Below are positions 7,540 through 15,812 of a stretch of 64,000 bases of DNA, piece after piece. The notes below the pieces were generated by a model. The model did no database searches. It was not told the DNA's origin and saw nothing but the letters and a program-made list of their open reading frames with translations. The stretch comes from Streptomyces fulvorobeus (GTDB taxonomy: Bacteria; Actinomycetota; Actinomycetes; Streptomycetales; Streptomycetaceae). The translations under genes and the position numbers were made by a program. The first letter of the stretch is position 1, and every line of letters starts with the position of its first letter. The stretch spans positions 3,348,001-3,412,000 of the forward strand of contig NZ_BLWC01000001.1 of NCBI RefSeq assembly GCF_013167895.1. Direction: 5' to 3'.

Positions 7540-8298
7540 TCAGACTCCCACCATGTCGTCGTCGGTGACCGGGCGTGCGCTGCCCCAGGTCTGTTCGATG
7601 CTACGGGCGTAAGTGTCGAAGAGGCCGCCGCCGGGCAGTCGGCGCAGGTGCAGGACCGGGGCCATGTAGGCGCCGATTCCGTAGACGTGCGTGTTCACGA
7701 GCATCTCGTCGTCGGACCGGAAGAGTGAGTTGTAGAGCGTGGCGTCGTGGAGCCGGAAGCCGACGTCTGGGTGGCTCGTCAAGAGCGGTTGGTAGTTCAC
7801 CAGGGCATTTCGGATTTTGCCGTCCATGATGCGGTGCCCCTCGTCTATGCCGCGCTGCCGCACCGCGTCGCAACCGGGGTCCCCAAGCATGATCCGCACC
7901 TGCGCGTTGCCCTCAACCTTGGCTTTCAGAAGGTCGTGGAAGAGAGGGTCCTCCGAGAGCCAGAGTCCGCTGTAGACCAGCACATCGAGGTGGGTGCGGG
8001 CCCGTGCGTACAGCTCCCGCCATAGTCCGTTCGGGACCATGTGGCGGTGCGGGTAGACCGTGACGATCTCCGCCTTGCTGAGGTCGGTAGCGCTGTCGAC
8101 AGCCCTGCCGTCGTCCCACAACGTCGTGACGTCCACGGCGAGCACAGAGGCCGTCGCGTACTGATGCCGTCGGTACGGCACCTTCCCCTGTGTGATCCAG
8201 CGCTCCACCGTCTTGACGTTCACGTCGATGGCTTCGGCCAGGTCGCGGACGGTCATGCCCTGAGCGAGCAGGGCCGAACGTAAGCGTTCGTTGGTCAT
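7540..8298 (-). CDS. XRE-type regulator with a C-terminal DUF5919 (phospholipase-D-like) domain
   Basis: 252 residues. Residues 1-60 form a helix-turn-helix (MTVRDLAEAIDVNVKTVERW is the core). The rest matches the actinobacterial architecture in which an XRE domain is joined to a PLD-like fold of unknown activity. I do not see two clear HKD motifs, so hydrolysis is doubtful and the domain may sense a ligand. The gene heads a two-gene operon with the Nudix protein, and its promoter faces the long non-coding region up to 9177. A role in timing transfer is likely but unproved. Confidence 0.75.
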   Translation of the reverse strand: MTNERLRSALLAQGMTVRDLAEAIDVNVKTVERWITQGKVPYRRHQYATASVLAVDVTTLWDDGRAVDSATDLSKAEIVTVYPHRHMVPNGLWRELYARARTHLDVLVYSGLWLSEDPLFHDLLKAKVEGNAQVRIMLGDPGCDAVRQRGIDEGHRIMDGKIRNALVNYQPLLTSHPDVGFRLHDATLYNSLFRSDDEMLVNTHVYGIGAYMAPVLHLRRLPGGGLFDTYARSIEQTWGSARPVTDDDMVGV

Positions 8299-8464
8299 CT
8301 CTACCCCCGGTGGGACGTCTTGGGACTTCTCGACGGTAGCCAGATAGACCCAAGGTGTCCACGGAAGGGGTAACCAACGCCCCTGACCTGCATCGATGCT
8401 GATGGTGCGCCAAGAAGCTCCGGCGCAAAGCCCAGAGGTTCCGCCGATGAGCTTGACGGCAGTC

Positions 8465-8495
8465 GATGCAGTACCTGTAATAGAGGTACTGCATC
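8465..8495. promoter_or_regulatory. Perfect 12-bp inverted repeat
   Basis: GATGCAGTACCT at 8465-8476 and its exact complement at 8484-8495 are separated by 7 bases. No T-run follows, and it lies mid-way in a divergent intergenic region, so an operator for the XRE or GntR regulator is more likely than a terminator. Confidence 0.6.
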
Positions 8496-9100
8496 ACCTC
8501 GGGGTGATTGCAGTGAACGGCTCTACCTGCGCCCGGAGAGCCCCGTGGAACGGGTTCGAAGGAAGCGCTCGTAGCTTGAGAACTGAACAGCGTGCCAAGA
8601 ACGAATGACGGGGTGGAAATCCTCGTCCCCGCGGTGACCGGGTGATGTCGCCCGGCGGCACCAACCTTCTGTGCAACGGCTCTGGAGAACACCCGAGAGC
8701 ACCTGGGTGCCACCCGTATGCACGCCGCCCTGCTGGCGTCAGAGCAGCAACGATGACGCACCCGATTCCCCAGGCTCGGGACCGGCTGGCTGTGGCATCG
8801 GCCGACAGGTGAAGCCCTGTGTCTCTTCGCTCGGAGGTTGTTGTGTTCCGTCGAAGACTGCGGGCGCCGTACGTGCTTGACCGGCACGGCGGCCAAGCCC
8901 AACGAGTCACAGCACGACCCGCCGAGTGCGTCACCACGGACCCCGGTCCGCCGTGACGCGCACGGCCAACCTGTAGCCGCAGTGCCCGGCGCTGCGGCCG
9001 GTTGCCTCCCCGCCCGTCCGGTCCGCTCAGCGGGGCGTACGGGTGGGGTCGCAGGGAGCCGGGACGCGATTCCCACGCTCCACCGCACACAGAACGTTCG

Positions 9101-9141
9101 CCGGGGCGGTCGCCTCTCGCCAAAGACCGCGACCGTCCCGG
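9101..9141 (+). repeat. Hairpin element, copy 1 (second copy at 15734)
   Basis: Arms CCGGGGCGGTCGC (9101-9113) and GCGACCGTCCCGG (9129-9141) flank a 15-base loop. The single difference from perfect pairing leaves a G-U pair in RNA. Loop and arms recur almost unchanged at 15734-15774. Each copy lies 36-38 bases before a gene start. A leader hairpin, attenuator or terminator is possible. Confidence 0.7.
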
Positions 9142-9177
9142 TTCCTCTTCGTCCCTTCGACTCTTCGGAGTGCTCGT

Positions 9178-9474
9178 ATGCGTACGTACATCGGCGGTCA
9201 TCAGGTCGTCTCGGACACCGATTTCGTGGAACTGGCCCTCGGCACGCCGCTGGATCTCTGGCTGGGTGTGGAGGGCGAGAGCGAGATGGAACGGGCGGCC
9301 CGCCTGGACGCGGCCCGCGACATTCTCGCCGACAACCCCGACCTGCCCGACCGCGTGAGCCAGGCCGCCGCCGAGGCGATCGAGGCGCACGCCCCGAATC
9401 TCTTCAACGTCGTGTTGCTCCCCACCCGCAGGGCGGCCGGTCGACGGCAGTACCGGGGCGGTGCGGCGGCATGA
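9178..9474 (+). CDS. Small AICE protein of unknown function, first gene of the transfer operon
   Basis: 98 residues from the ATG at 9178. It is acidic and helical in its first 80 residues, then Arg/Gly-rich. No family or catalytic motif recognised. Its TGA overlaps the ATG of the DUF2637 gene (ATGA at 9471-9474), so it is the first gene of a tightly coupled operon. The duplicated hairpin lies just upstream and could control the whole operon. Confidence 0.65.
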   Translation: MRTYIGGHQVVSDTDFVELALGTPLDLWLGVEGESEMERAARLDAARDILADNPDLPDRVSQAAAEAIEAHAPNLFNVVLLPTRRAAGRRQYRGGAAA

Positions 9475-10502
9475 CAACCACACCGCACAGCACGGATCGG
9501 CCGGCCGTTCCACCGCTGACCCGCCCGGAACTGGGCCTGGCAGGGTTCGGCGCACTCGCCGCGGCCGGTGTCGGTGCGCTCGGTCTGATCTCCTCGTTCG
9601 ACGCGGTCTCGGCTGCGGCGGTCCGGTGGGGGTTCAGCGAAGCGTGGATGGTCCCGGTCGGCATGGACGTGTCCATCCCGGTGTTCTCGGTGGCGAACCT
9701 GCTGCTGATCCGGATGGACATGGCGCTGGCCTGGGTGCGCTTCGTGCCCTGGGTCCTGACCCTGGTGACCTGCGGACTGAACATCTCAGCTGGGCACGGT
9801 CTGTGGGCCAAGGTGGCGCACGGGACGATGCCGCTGCTGTGGGTGGTGTTCTCCGAGATCGGCGCCCACGTCTACGCCTCCCGGATCGGCGCGGTGACAG
9901 GTCGCCGAATGGACAAGATCCGTGCTTCACGGTGGCTGCTCGCCTTCCCCTCCACCTTCGCACTGTGGCGCCGGATGACGCTGTGGGAGGTCACCTCCTA
10001 CGCCGACGCACTGGCCCGCGAGCGGGAGCGCCTGCTCGCCCGTGCCGAGCTGCGTGAGCGGCACGGCCGCCGGTGGCGCTCGCAGACACCCCGCAGGGAA
10101 CGCGTGCTGCTCAAGCTGGGGGAGCTCAACCCCGCCACCGAGCAGGACCCGCCCGCCACGGTTGACTCAGCACCGGCCCCGGAGCCGGAAGGCAACCAGG
10201 AACCGAAGCCGAAGCCGCCTACGAAGCCTGCTCGCCGCAGCGTCAAGCCGAAACCGAAGCCGAAGCCGAAGCCGAGGCGGTCCCCGGACGAGATCCTGGC
10301 AGAGGCCCGGGAGGTCACCGAGGCGTGGCCGGACGCAGCACTGACCGCGGACGGGATCCGTACGGCGGTACGCGTCTCTCAGGCGACTGCCCGCACGTTG
10401 CGCGACACCCTCAAGGCAGAGCGCGCCGCTCTCCCGCTGCACTCCGTGGACACCGAGCAGGACAACGCCGGTGGCGCCACGACCGGGTCGGTGGCGGCAT
10501 GA
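9471..10502 (+). CDS. DUF2637 membrane protein with a C-terminal DNA-binding-like domain
   Basis: 343 residues. Four membrane helices (about 22-44, 62-82, 88-106, 116-136) form the DUF2637 domain, common in actinobacterial plasmids and AICEs. A charged helix follows, then a Lys-Pro repeat (about 235-260) and a C-terminal helical domain resembling a winged helix (SPDEILAEAREV to TARTLRDTLK). In conjugative elements such proteins are thought to sit at the membrane near the DNA pump, possibly in intramycelial spread. Start and stop overlap the neighbours by four bases each. Confidence 0.8.
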   Translation: MTTTPHSTDRPAVPPLTRPELGLAGFGALAAAGVGALGLISSFDAVSAAAVRWGFSEAWMVPVGMDVSIPVFSVANLLLIRMDMALAWVRFVPWVLTLVTCGLNISAGHGLWAKVAHGTMPLLWVVFSEIGAHVYASRIGAVTGRRMDKIRASRWLLAFPSTFALWRRMTLWEVTSYADALARERERLLARAELRERHGRRWRSQTPRRERVLLKLGELNPATEQDPPATVDSAPAPEPEGNQEPKPKPPTKPARRSVKPKPKPKPKPRRSPDEILAEAREVTEAWPDAALTADGIRTAVRVSQATARTLRDTLKAERAALPLHSVDTEQDNAGGATTGSVAA

Positions 10503-11143
10503 ACACCCTCTTATCCGCCCTCGCCGCTGCCGGGCCGATCGCGGCCGGATGGTCGGTCCACTCGCTGTGGCTGCGCCGTTCACTGCGTAGCGCTCGTAGG
10601 GACCCGCTCACCGGGCTGCACACACGGGACGGCTTCACCCGCCGCGCCTCCACCCTGCTCAAGGATCCTCGGGCGGTGGTGGTCCTCGCGGACGTCGACC
10701 GCTTCAAACAGATCAACGACAACTACGGCCACGCAGCGGGGGATGCCCTGCTGCGGGCAACCGCGGACCGGCTGGCCCACTACGTCGGCAGGGCCGGGGT
10801 CGCCGGACGGCTCGGGGGCGATGAGTTCGCCGCCGTCGTCATCGACGACCACGGGACCGTCTCGGACCTGCTCGCCGTCCTGCACGGCGTGCTCGCCCGA
10901 CCCGCGGACGGGTTGGAACCGGCAGTGCACACCACGGTGTCCCTCGGCTGGGTCCGCGCCGCAGACCACCCCGGTGAAAATCTCTCCGGGCTGCTGCGGC
11001 GGGCCGATGAGGCCATGTACGCGGCCAAGCAAGGTCGCGCCGGGGTACGTCGGGCAGGGCTCGGCAGGCTGCTCGCCACGTGGTCCGGCCGTCGTGCCGG
11101 CCGACGCGGCACCGCACTCGCCGGACCACGGGACGCAGCCTGA
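10499..11143 (+). CDS. GGDEF-domain protein (predicted diguanylate cyclase)
   Basis: 214 residues. A short hydrophobic N-terminus (about 3-25) is followed by a GGDEF domain: DPLTGLHTRDGF at 35-46, LADVDRFKQIND at 63-74 and an intact GGDEF at 106-110. Metal-binding aspartates and the active-site signature are present, so it probably makes cyclic di-GMP. The RxxD inhibitory site expected just before GGDEF is absent, so product inhibition may be lacking. In Streptomyces c-di-GMP acts with BldD to hold back sporulation, so an element-encoded cyclase could prolong the mycelial stage that supports transfer. It overlaps both neighbours in the transfer operon. Confidence 0.85.
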   Translation: MNTLLSALAAAGPIAAGWSVHSLWLRRSLRSARRDPLTGLHTRDGFTRRASTLLKDPRAVVVLADVDRFKQINDNYGHAAGDALLRATADRLAHYVGRAGVAGRLGGDEFAAVVIDDHGTVSDLLAVLHGVLARPADGLEPAVHTTVSLGWVRAADHPGENLSGLLRRADEAMYAAKQGRAGVRRAGLGRLLATWSGRRAGRRGTALAGPRDAA

Positions 11144-11529
11144 TGTCCCCCGCGTTCGGCAAGTGCTACGACCCGACCGGGACCATGCACGGGATACCGA
11201 CGTTCCCGTGGAAGTACGCCCCCGACGGCTACGCCACCCGCCGCCAACTCCGCGCCCGCGGACTGCGCCCCGGCGGGCAGGAAGTGGCCGCGCAGATCAT
11301 GCGCCGCTCGCGCCGCCGCAAAGCCGGTGTGGCAGTCGCCTACCTCTACCGGATCGAGCTGGCCAAGCCCGTCCGCCCCATGACCCCGGGGCGGACCGTC
11401 GCCCTGGCCAAAGCGATGCTCGCCCGCCGCACCTGCCCTGAGTGCCGTGTCGATGTTGGGTATTGCATCCCGATCTCGCTCGGCATGTGCCCTACCTGCG
11501 CCCATCCCAAAAATCAGTCCACGCGCTGA
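11143..11529 (+). CDS. RRQRL-motif zinc-binding protein of AICEs
   Basis: 128 residues from an ATG overlapping the previous stop (TGATG). The first half has TRRQLRARGLRPGGQ, the conserved stretch from which this AICE family takes its name. The last 40 residues carry cysteines in CPECR, YC and CPTC that can bind zinc. The function is unknown; its constant place before the FtsK-like gene suggests a role in transfer or its control. A gene-free gap of 288 bases follows. Confidence 0.7.
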   Translation: MSPAFGKCYDPTGTMHGIPTFPWKYAPDGYATRRQLRARGLRPGGQEVAAQIMRRSRRRKAGVAVAYLYRIELAKPVRPMTPGRTVALAKAMLARRTCPECRVDVGYCIPISLGMCPTCAHPKNQSTR

Positions 11530-11817
11530 AGCCCTAGAGGAAGTCGAGCACTCGGGCGACGAACGACACCGTCCGGAACTTCACCTGGTGCCAGCGATTA
11601 CAGAACCGACGCGGCAGCCACCACCTGCGCGGCGCTACCGGCCGCCTGCACCACTGGCAGACCGGCGGCTCCCTCTCCAGCTCGAAAGACACCCCCATGC
11701 CGCGACTTTATCGCCGCTCCCCACGTACAGCGCCACCCCCTGAGTGCGTGGACGGCAGACCCTCCGCAGTGCCGTCCAGACCCCTCTCCCACCTCTGTTG
11801 TCCGGGAAGGACAGTCA

Positions 11818-14039
11818 GTGAATCACGACGACGAAAGCGAAATTCTCCGCCGACTCGAAGCCGACATGTTCACCCCCGCCGAACCCGACTCGGTCGGGGA
11901 AGTGGTCGACCTTGACAAGGCTCGGTCGGCCCGGACCGAGTCGGCCGACCCGCACGCCGACCGGTCGCCCGACTCGGCTCCCACCGGGTCGGGTGACGGG
12001 TCGGGCGACCCGGACGAGCCGATGATGGTCGACGGCCCGGCCGAAGTCGGGCCCGGGTTCATGGGCCGGATCATCGGGGCCAAGCGCCGGGCGATCGTCC
12101 CCGCCTGGCTGCGCTCCACCACCGAGCTGCGGACCGCGACCCGGTGGGCCGCAGGCCACTACGGACACCTGGCCGGTTACCACGCCCTGCGCTCCCCGTA
12201 CTACGCCGCCCGCCTCACCTTCCAGTCCCCTGCGGGGCAGCGAAGTTCGTGGGCGGGACGATGCGGTGGGTGTCCGACCGGGAGGGCGAGCCGGTCCGGC
12301 TCGCTTCCGTCCGGCGCGAGGACGCAGCCGAGTACCTCAAGCTCTCCCGGCAGCGTGACGGCCGTGTCCGGCTGCGCACTCTCGTTGCGGTGCTGGGCAT
12401 GTTCGTCGGGCTCGGTGTCGCGCTCGCCATCTACGTCCTGGCCCCCGGCTGGCTTCAAGCCCTGTCGATGGGGGTTCTGCTGCTGGCCCTTGGCTCGGCC
12501 GGCACTCAGGCCGATGCCCCGGTCATCACCCGCGCAGTGGAGATGACCAAGGCACCCAAGCTCACCAGTGACATCGTGCTTCGGGCCCTCGGGGCTCTCG
12601 GGATCACTGCGATCAATCAGGTGCAGAGTAAGGGCCGGGACGGGTTCACGTTCACCGCCCCGATCACCCGTGACGGGCCCGGATGGCGTGCGGAGGGGGA
12701 CCTTCCCTACGGCGTCACGGTCACCGACGTCATCGAGCGCCGAGACAAGCTGGCCTCCGGTCTGCGCCGCCCGCTGGGGTGTGTGTGGCCCGAAGCCGTC
12801 CCGGACGAGCACACCGGCCGGTTGGTGCTCTGGGTCGGGGATCAGGACATGTCCACGGCCACGAAGCCCGCATGGCCGCTCATCAAGGGCGGGTCCGTCG
12901 ACCTGTTCAAGCCGGTCTCCTTCGGCACTGACCAGCGCGGACGCTGGGTCGAGATCACCCTGATGTACATCGCCGGGGTCATCGGAGCCATCCCCCGCAT
13001 GGGCAAGACGTTCCTCCTCCGTCTGCTCCTGCTCATCGCCGCACTCGACAACCGCGCAGAGCTGCACACCTACGACCTCAAGGGCACCGGCGACCTTGAC
13101 CCGGTGGGCGAGCGGGTCTCGCACCGCCACCGGGCCGGGGACGACGACGAGGACATCGAATACGCCCTGGCTGACCTGCGGGAACTGCGCACCGAGCTGC
13201 GGCGCCGGGCCAAGATGATCCGGTCCTTGCCGCGGGATATCTGCCCGGAGTCAAAGGTGACGTCCGAGCTGGCGAACAAGCCCAAGCTCGGGCTGCACCC
13301 GATCGTCATCGGGGTGGATGAGTGCCAGGTGTGGTTCGAGCACCCCAAGCACGGCGGGGAGTTCGAAGAGATCTGCACCGACCTGGTCAAGCGCGGCCCC
13401 GCCACCGGCATCGTGCTCCTGCTCGCAACCCAGCGCCCGGACGCAAAGGCCCTGCCCACCGGCATCAGCGCGAATGCGTCGGCCCGATGGTGCCTGAAGG
13501 TCATGGGCCAGCTGGAGAACGACATGGTCCTCGGCACCAGCAGCTACAAGCGGGGGATTAGGGCCACGATGTTCAGCTGGAAGGACAAGGGCATCCACTA
13601 CTTCGTCGGTGAAGGTTCCGACGCGCGGATCGTCTCCTCCGTCTACGTCGACGCCCCCACCGCTGAGGTGATCGGGCTGCGGGCCCGCCGCCTGCGCGAA
13701 GCCGCCGGAACCCTCACCGGACACGCGGCCGGGGAGGTTTTCGAGGACCGGGAGTCGTCCGGGTTCGATCTGCTCGCGGACATCCTCGCGGTGGTGCCGG
13801 CCGAAGAGCCGAAGCTGTGGTCCGAAGTCGTCGTGGCACGCCTGGCCGAGCTGCGGCCGGACGTCTACGGCGGGTGGGAGCCCGAGCAGCTGGCCGCAGC
13901 CCTCAAGCCGCACGGCGTCAGCACCGGCCAGGTCTGGGGCAAGACGGAGGCCGGGAAGGGCGCCAACCGGCGCGGTATCGAGCGCTCCCACATCCTCACC
14001 ATGATTGCGGAGCGTGACGGAAATCGGGACGCGAGCTAG
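11818..14039 (+). CDS. traB: FtsK/SpoIIIE-type conjugative DNA translocase, split by an apparent one-base deletion
   Basis: The GTG at 11818 opens a polar, acidic N-terminus; at about 12227 the sense moves to the next frame and runs to 14039. Adding one C to the CCCC run at 12227-12230 joins them into about 740 residues. Domains in order: acidic tail, two membrane helices (about 195-235), ATPase with Walker A GAIPRMGKTF and Walker B IVIGVDECQVW, and a C-terminal winged helix. Actinobacterial TraB/TraSA pumps form a hexameric pore and move double-stranded DNA between mycelia, recognising short repeats through the winged helix. Candidate repeats lie directly downstream. If the frameshift is real the element cannot transfer; an assembly error is more likely. 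The symbol is by family (TraSA in pSAM2). Confidence 0.85.
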
Positions 14040-14047
14040 CCCGCTCC

Positions 14048-14098
14048 GCCGCTAGACCTAGCAGTACACCCCGCTAGGTCTAGCGGCACCGCTAGCGG
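14048..14098. repeat. Candidate clt locus: clustered CCGCTAG repeats after the translocase gene
   Basis: A 15-bp inverted repeat (14048-14062 and 14073-14087, 10-base spacer) is followed by the palindrome CCGCTAGCGG (14089-14098). Together they give five exact copies of CCGCTAG (three direct, two inverted) within 51 bases; partial CTAG copies continue to about 14140. In Streptomyces plasmids the clt locus, bound by the TraB winged helix through 8-bp repeats, lies near traB. Position and repeat structure fit; the motif itself differs from published ones. Confidence 0.6.
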
Positions 14099-14178
14099 CA
14101 CATATGCCGCTTGATCAGCTAACTAGCCTCTAGCGTCCCACCTGCGCAAACCCCTGAAACAGGCCCGGGAGGCCCTTC

Positions 14179-14430
14179 ATGACCCCTCTCCTGCTCGCTA
14201 GCGCATTCTTTCTGTTTGTTACTCTGAGTTATGGCGGTCTGTGTGCGGTTTCGCCGTTCGGGGACTGCCGCAAATGCCGTGGCTGGGGCTTCGCGACGAA
14301 GACCGACCGCAAGGGCCGTGCCAAGCGCGGCAAGGACTGCCGCCGCTGCAAGGCCACCGGCAAACGCATCCGGATCGGCCGCCACCTCTACAACGTCGCC
14401 GCCCGCCTTCACCGCGACGGCACCCGCTGA
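14179..14430 (+). CDS. Small membrane protein with a zinc-ribbon-like Cys cluster
   Basis: 83 residues. A hydrophobic helix at about 3-24 is followed by two Cys pairs, CRKC and CRRC, separated by a basic stretch, and a basic tail. The layout suggests a membrane-anchored nucleic-acid or protein binder. It lies among transfer genes downstream of the DNA pump. Similar small proteins are common in AICEs, but I know of no proved function. Confidence 0.65.
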   Translation: MTPLLLASAFFLFVTLSYGGLCAVSPFGDCRKCRGWGFATKTDRKGRAKRGKDCRRCKATGKRIRIGRHLYNVAARLHRDGTR

Positions 14431-14590
14431 ACCTTCCACGCAGGGGACCGGCGGTCACCCGCCCTGAGGCGATCCCGACCATGTCAGGCGCTCGCCAGCG
14501 TGACCGCCGGTCCAAGCCCCGAGCTTGCGAGCACCCGGGGCCCCCGCACCCTACCCAGCACTCCCCATCGGCCTCAAAGGAGTTCTCGTC

Positions 14591-14779
14591 GTGGCTGTCA
14601 CCGTCTCGCTCGTCCTGCTCTTCGGACTCGTCCTGTTCTTCCTGCTTCGCTCCAACTCCCTCGGTTGGGGAGCCGCTTTCGTCGCCGTCATGTTCGGGTT
14701 CTTCCTCGCCTCCACCGGCGCATCCGGCCCGATCAACGAACTCACCACCGCCGTCATCGACGCCATCCCGGACCTGTAG
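14591..14779 (+). CDS. Small two-helix membrane protein, possible spread protein
   Basis: 62 residues from a GTG at 14591 preceded by AAAGGAG. Two hydrophobic segments (about 2-20 and 27-44) fill most of the protein. Short hydrophobic Spd proteins act in intramycelial spread in Streptomyces plasmids; size, location and the 11-base gap to the next membrane protein support such a role, though no motif defines it. Confidence 0.6.
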   Translation: MAVTVSLVLLFGLVLFFLLRSNSLGWGAAFVAVMFGFFLASTGASGPINELTTAVIDAIPDL

Positions 14780-14790
14780 GAGGCACCGTC

Positions 14791-15402
14791 ATGAACGAAC
14801 CCCTGATTCAACGCCACTGGGCCGCACTCGTCACCCCCAAGGTGGCCCCCGCCATCGCCACCTCCACCGTGCTGATCCTCGGACGGATCTGGAACGCCAA
14901 CGGTGCCGAACACTCCACCGGAAACGCCGCCTTGATGGTCGTCCTCGCAGCAGGTGCCGCAACGGCCGGCGCATTCGCCGCCGCCGGACGCGGAGGCGGT
15001 GACGGGGTCCTCGCCGGAACCGCGTTCGCCACCTCCGGAACCCTGGCCCTGGCCGGAGTCGCCGGATACACCGACGGCCTCCCGCTCCCGATCCTCCTGT
15101 GGGCCGTGGCCACCGCCGTCGTCTACGGACTCGCCGCCCGCTACTGGCGCACCGACCGCCGTGACACGGCGGCCTTTGAGCGGCAGACCACGATCCGCCG
15201 CGAGGAACACGGGCACGTCGAACGCGTCGAAGCGCTGCGGGCCGGGGCACAGATCGAGGTCGCCCGCTCCGGCGCGGCCTACGCCGAACAGCTCGCCACC
15301 GCACTCATCACCCGCGCCGCCCTGCCCGGCTTCAACCCGCAGGCGCTTACCGAAGCCGGTTTGCCCGAACTCCCCGCCACCGACACCCCCAAGGAGCACT
15401 GA
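14791..15402 (+). CDS. Membrane protein of the spread (SpdB-like) type
   Basis: 203 residues from an ATG preceded by TAGGAGG. Hydrophobic segments lie at about 18-34, 45-65, 73-92 and 97-113, followed by a long charged helix (about 118-175) that could form a coiled coil. This layout resembles SpdB-type proteins that oligomerise at the membrane and help spread the element within the recipient mycelium. The next gene starts two bases after its stop. Confidence 0.65.
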   Translation: MNEPLIQRHWAALVTPKVAPAIATSTVLILGRIWNANGAEHSTGNAALMVVLAAGAATAGAFAAAGRGGGDGVLAGTAFATSGTLALAGVAGYTDGLPLPILLWAVATAVVYGLAARYWRTDRRDTAAFERQTTIRREEHGHVERVEALRAGAQIEVARSGAAYAEQLATALITRAALPGFNPQALTEAGLPELPATDTPKEH

Positions 15403-15403
15403 C

Positions 15404-15727
15404 GTGAGCACCGGCACCGAACAGTGGCCCACCCCGGACACGGCATACGCCACAGCCCCGAGCATGGTCCGTGAGATCGGATGGACCGCTCAGGCCGCCA
15501 TCGACAAGCCGTTCGGCACCCGGATGGGCCGGGAGTTCTGGCTTCGTAAGGCCGCGCTCCTGGACCGCATCGCGCTGTCCGAAGAAGCCGCGGGCCACGG
15601 CGGGGACGCCATCGAAGCGGCCGAGGTCGCCGCGGCGCGGCTGATGGACCTGGACGACCCGGACGCCATCTGCGACCCGCGCCACTACGTCCGCCAGCAG
15701 TACGCCCTGTGGGCCGACGAGCAGTAG
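15404..15727 (+). CDS. Small soluble AICE protein, unknown function
   Basis: 107 residues from a GTG two bases after the previous stop. Predominantly helical and acidic, with one Cys and no membrane helix. I recognise no family. It is the last gene of the spread block; the duplicated hairpin begins seven bases after its stop and may end this transcript. Confidence 0.6.
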   Translation: MSTGTEQWPTPDTAYATAPSMVREIGWTAQAAIDKPFGTRMGREFWLRKAALLDRIALSEEAAGHGGDAIEAAEVAAARLMDLDDPDAICDPRHYVRQQYALWADEQ

Positions 15728-15733
15728 CTATGC

Positions 15734-15774
15734 CCGGGGCGGTCGCCTCTCGCCAAAGACCGCGACCGCCCCGG
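15734..15774 (+). repeat. Hairpin element, copy 2 (first copy at 9101)
   Basis: A perfect 13-bp stem (CCGGGGCGGTCGC, 15734-15746, with its complement at 15762-15774) and a 15-base loop are almost identical to 9101-9141. It lies between the spread block and the Prim-Pol gene. A C/T-rich tract rather than a clean T-run follows. It may be a terminator, or a processing or control hairpin shared by the transfer and replication operons. Confidence 0.7.
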
Positions 15775-15812
15775 TTCCCTTCTCCCTTCGCGGAAACAGG
15801 AGAACCCCCAGC

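Larger units (their letters stand above)
8299..9177. promoter_or_regulatory. Long non-coding control region of the element
   Basis: About 880 bp separate the leftward XRE gene from the rightward transfer genes. No frame here has both a ribosome site and a recognisable product. Near the XRE start are two GGGAC repeats (about 8311-8327). In the middle is a perfect 12-bp palindrome (listed separately), and at the right end a hairpin that recurs before the Prim-Pol gene. It probably holds divergent promoters and may include a replication or transfer site. Confidence 0.5.

Noticed and set aside
11530..11817. Possible small gene before traB
   Set aside because: The only frame with sensible residues has no start codon and no conserved motif.
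11818..14039. Programmed frameshifting in traB
   Set aside because: No slippery heptamer or following structure, and the same break occurs in genes not known to frameshift.
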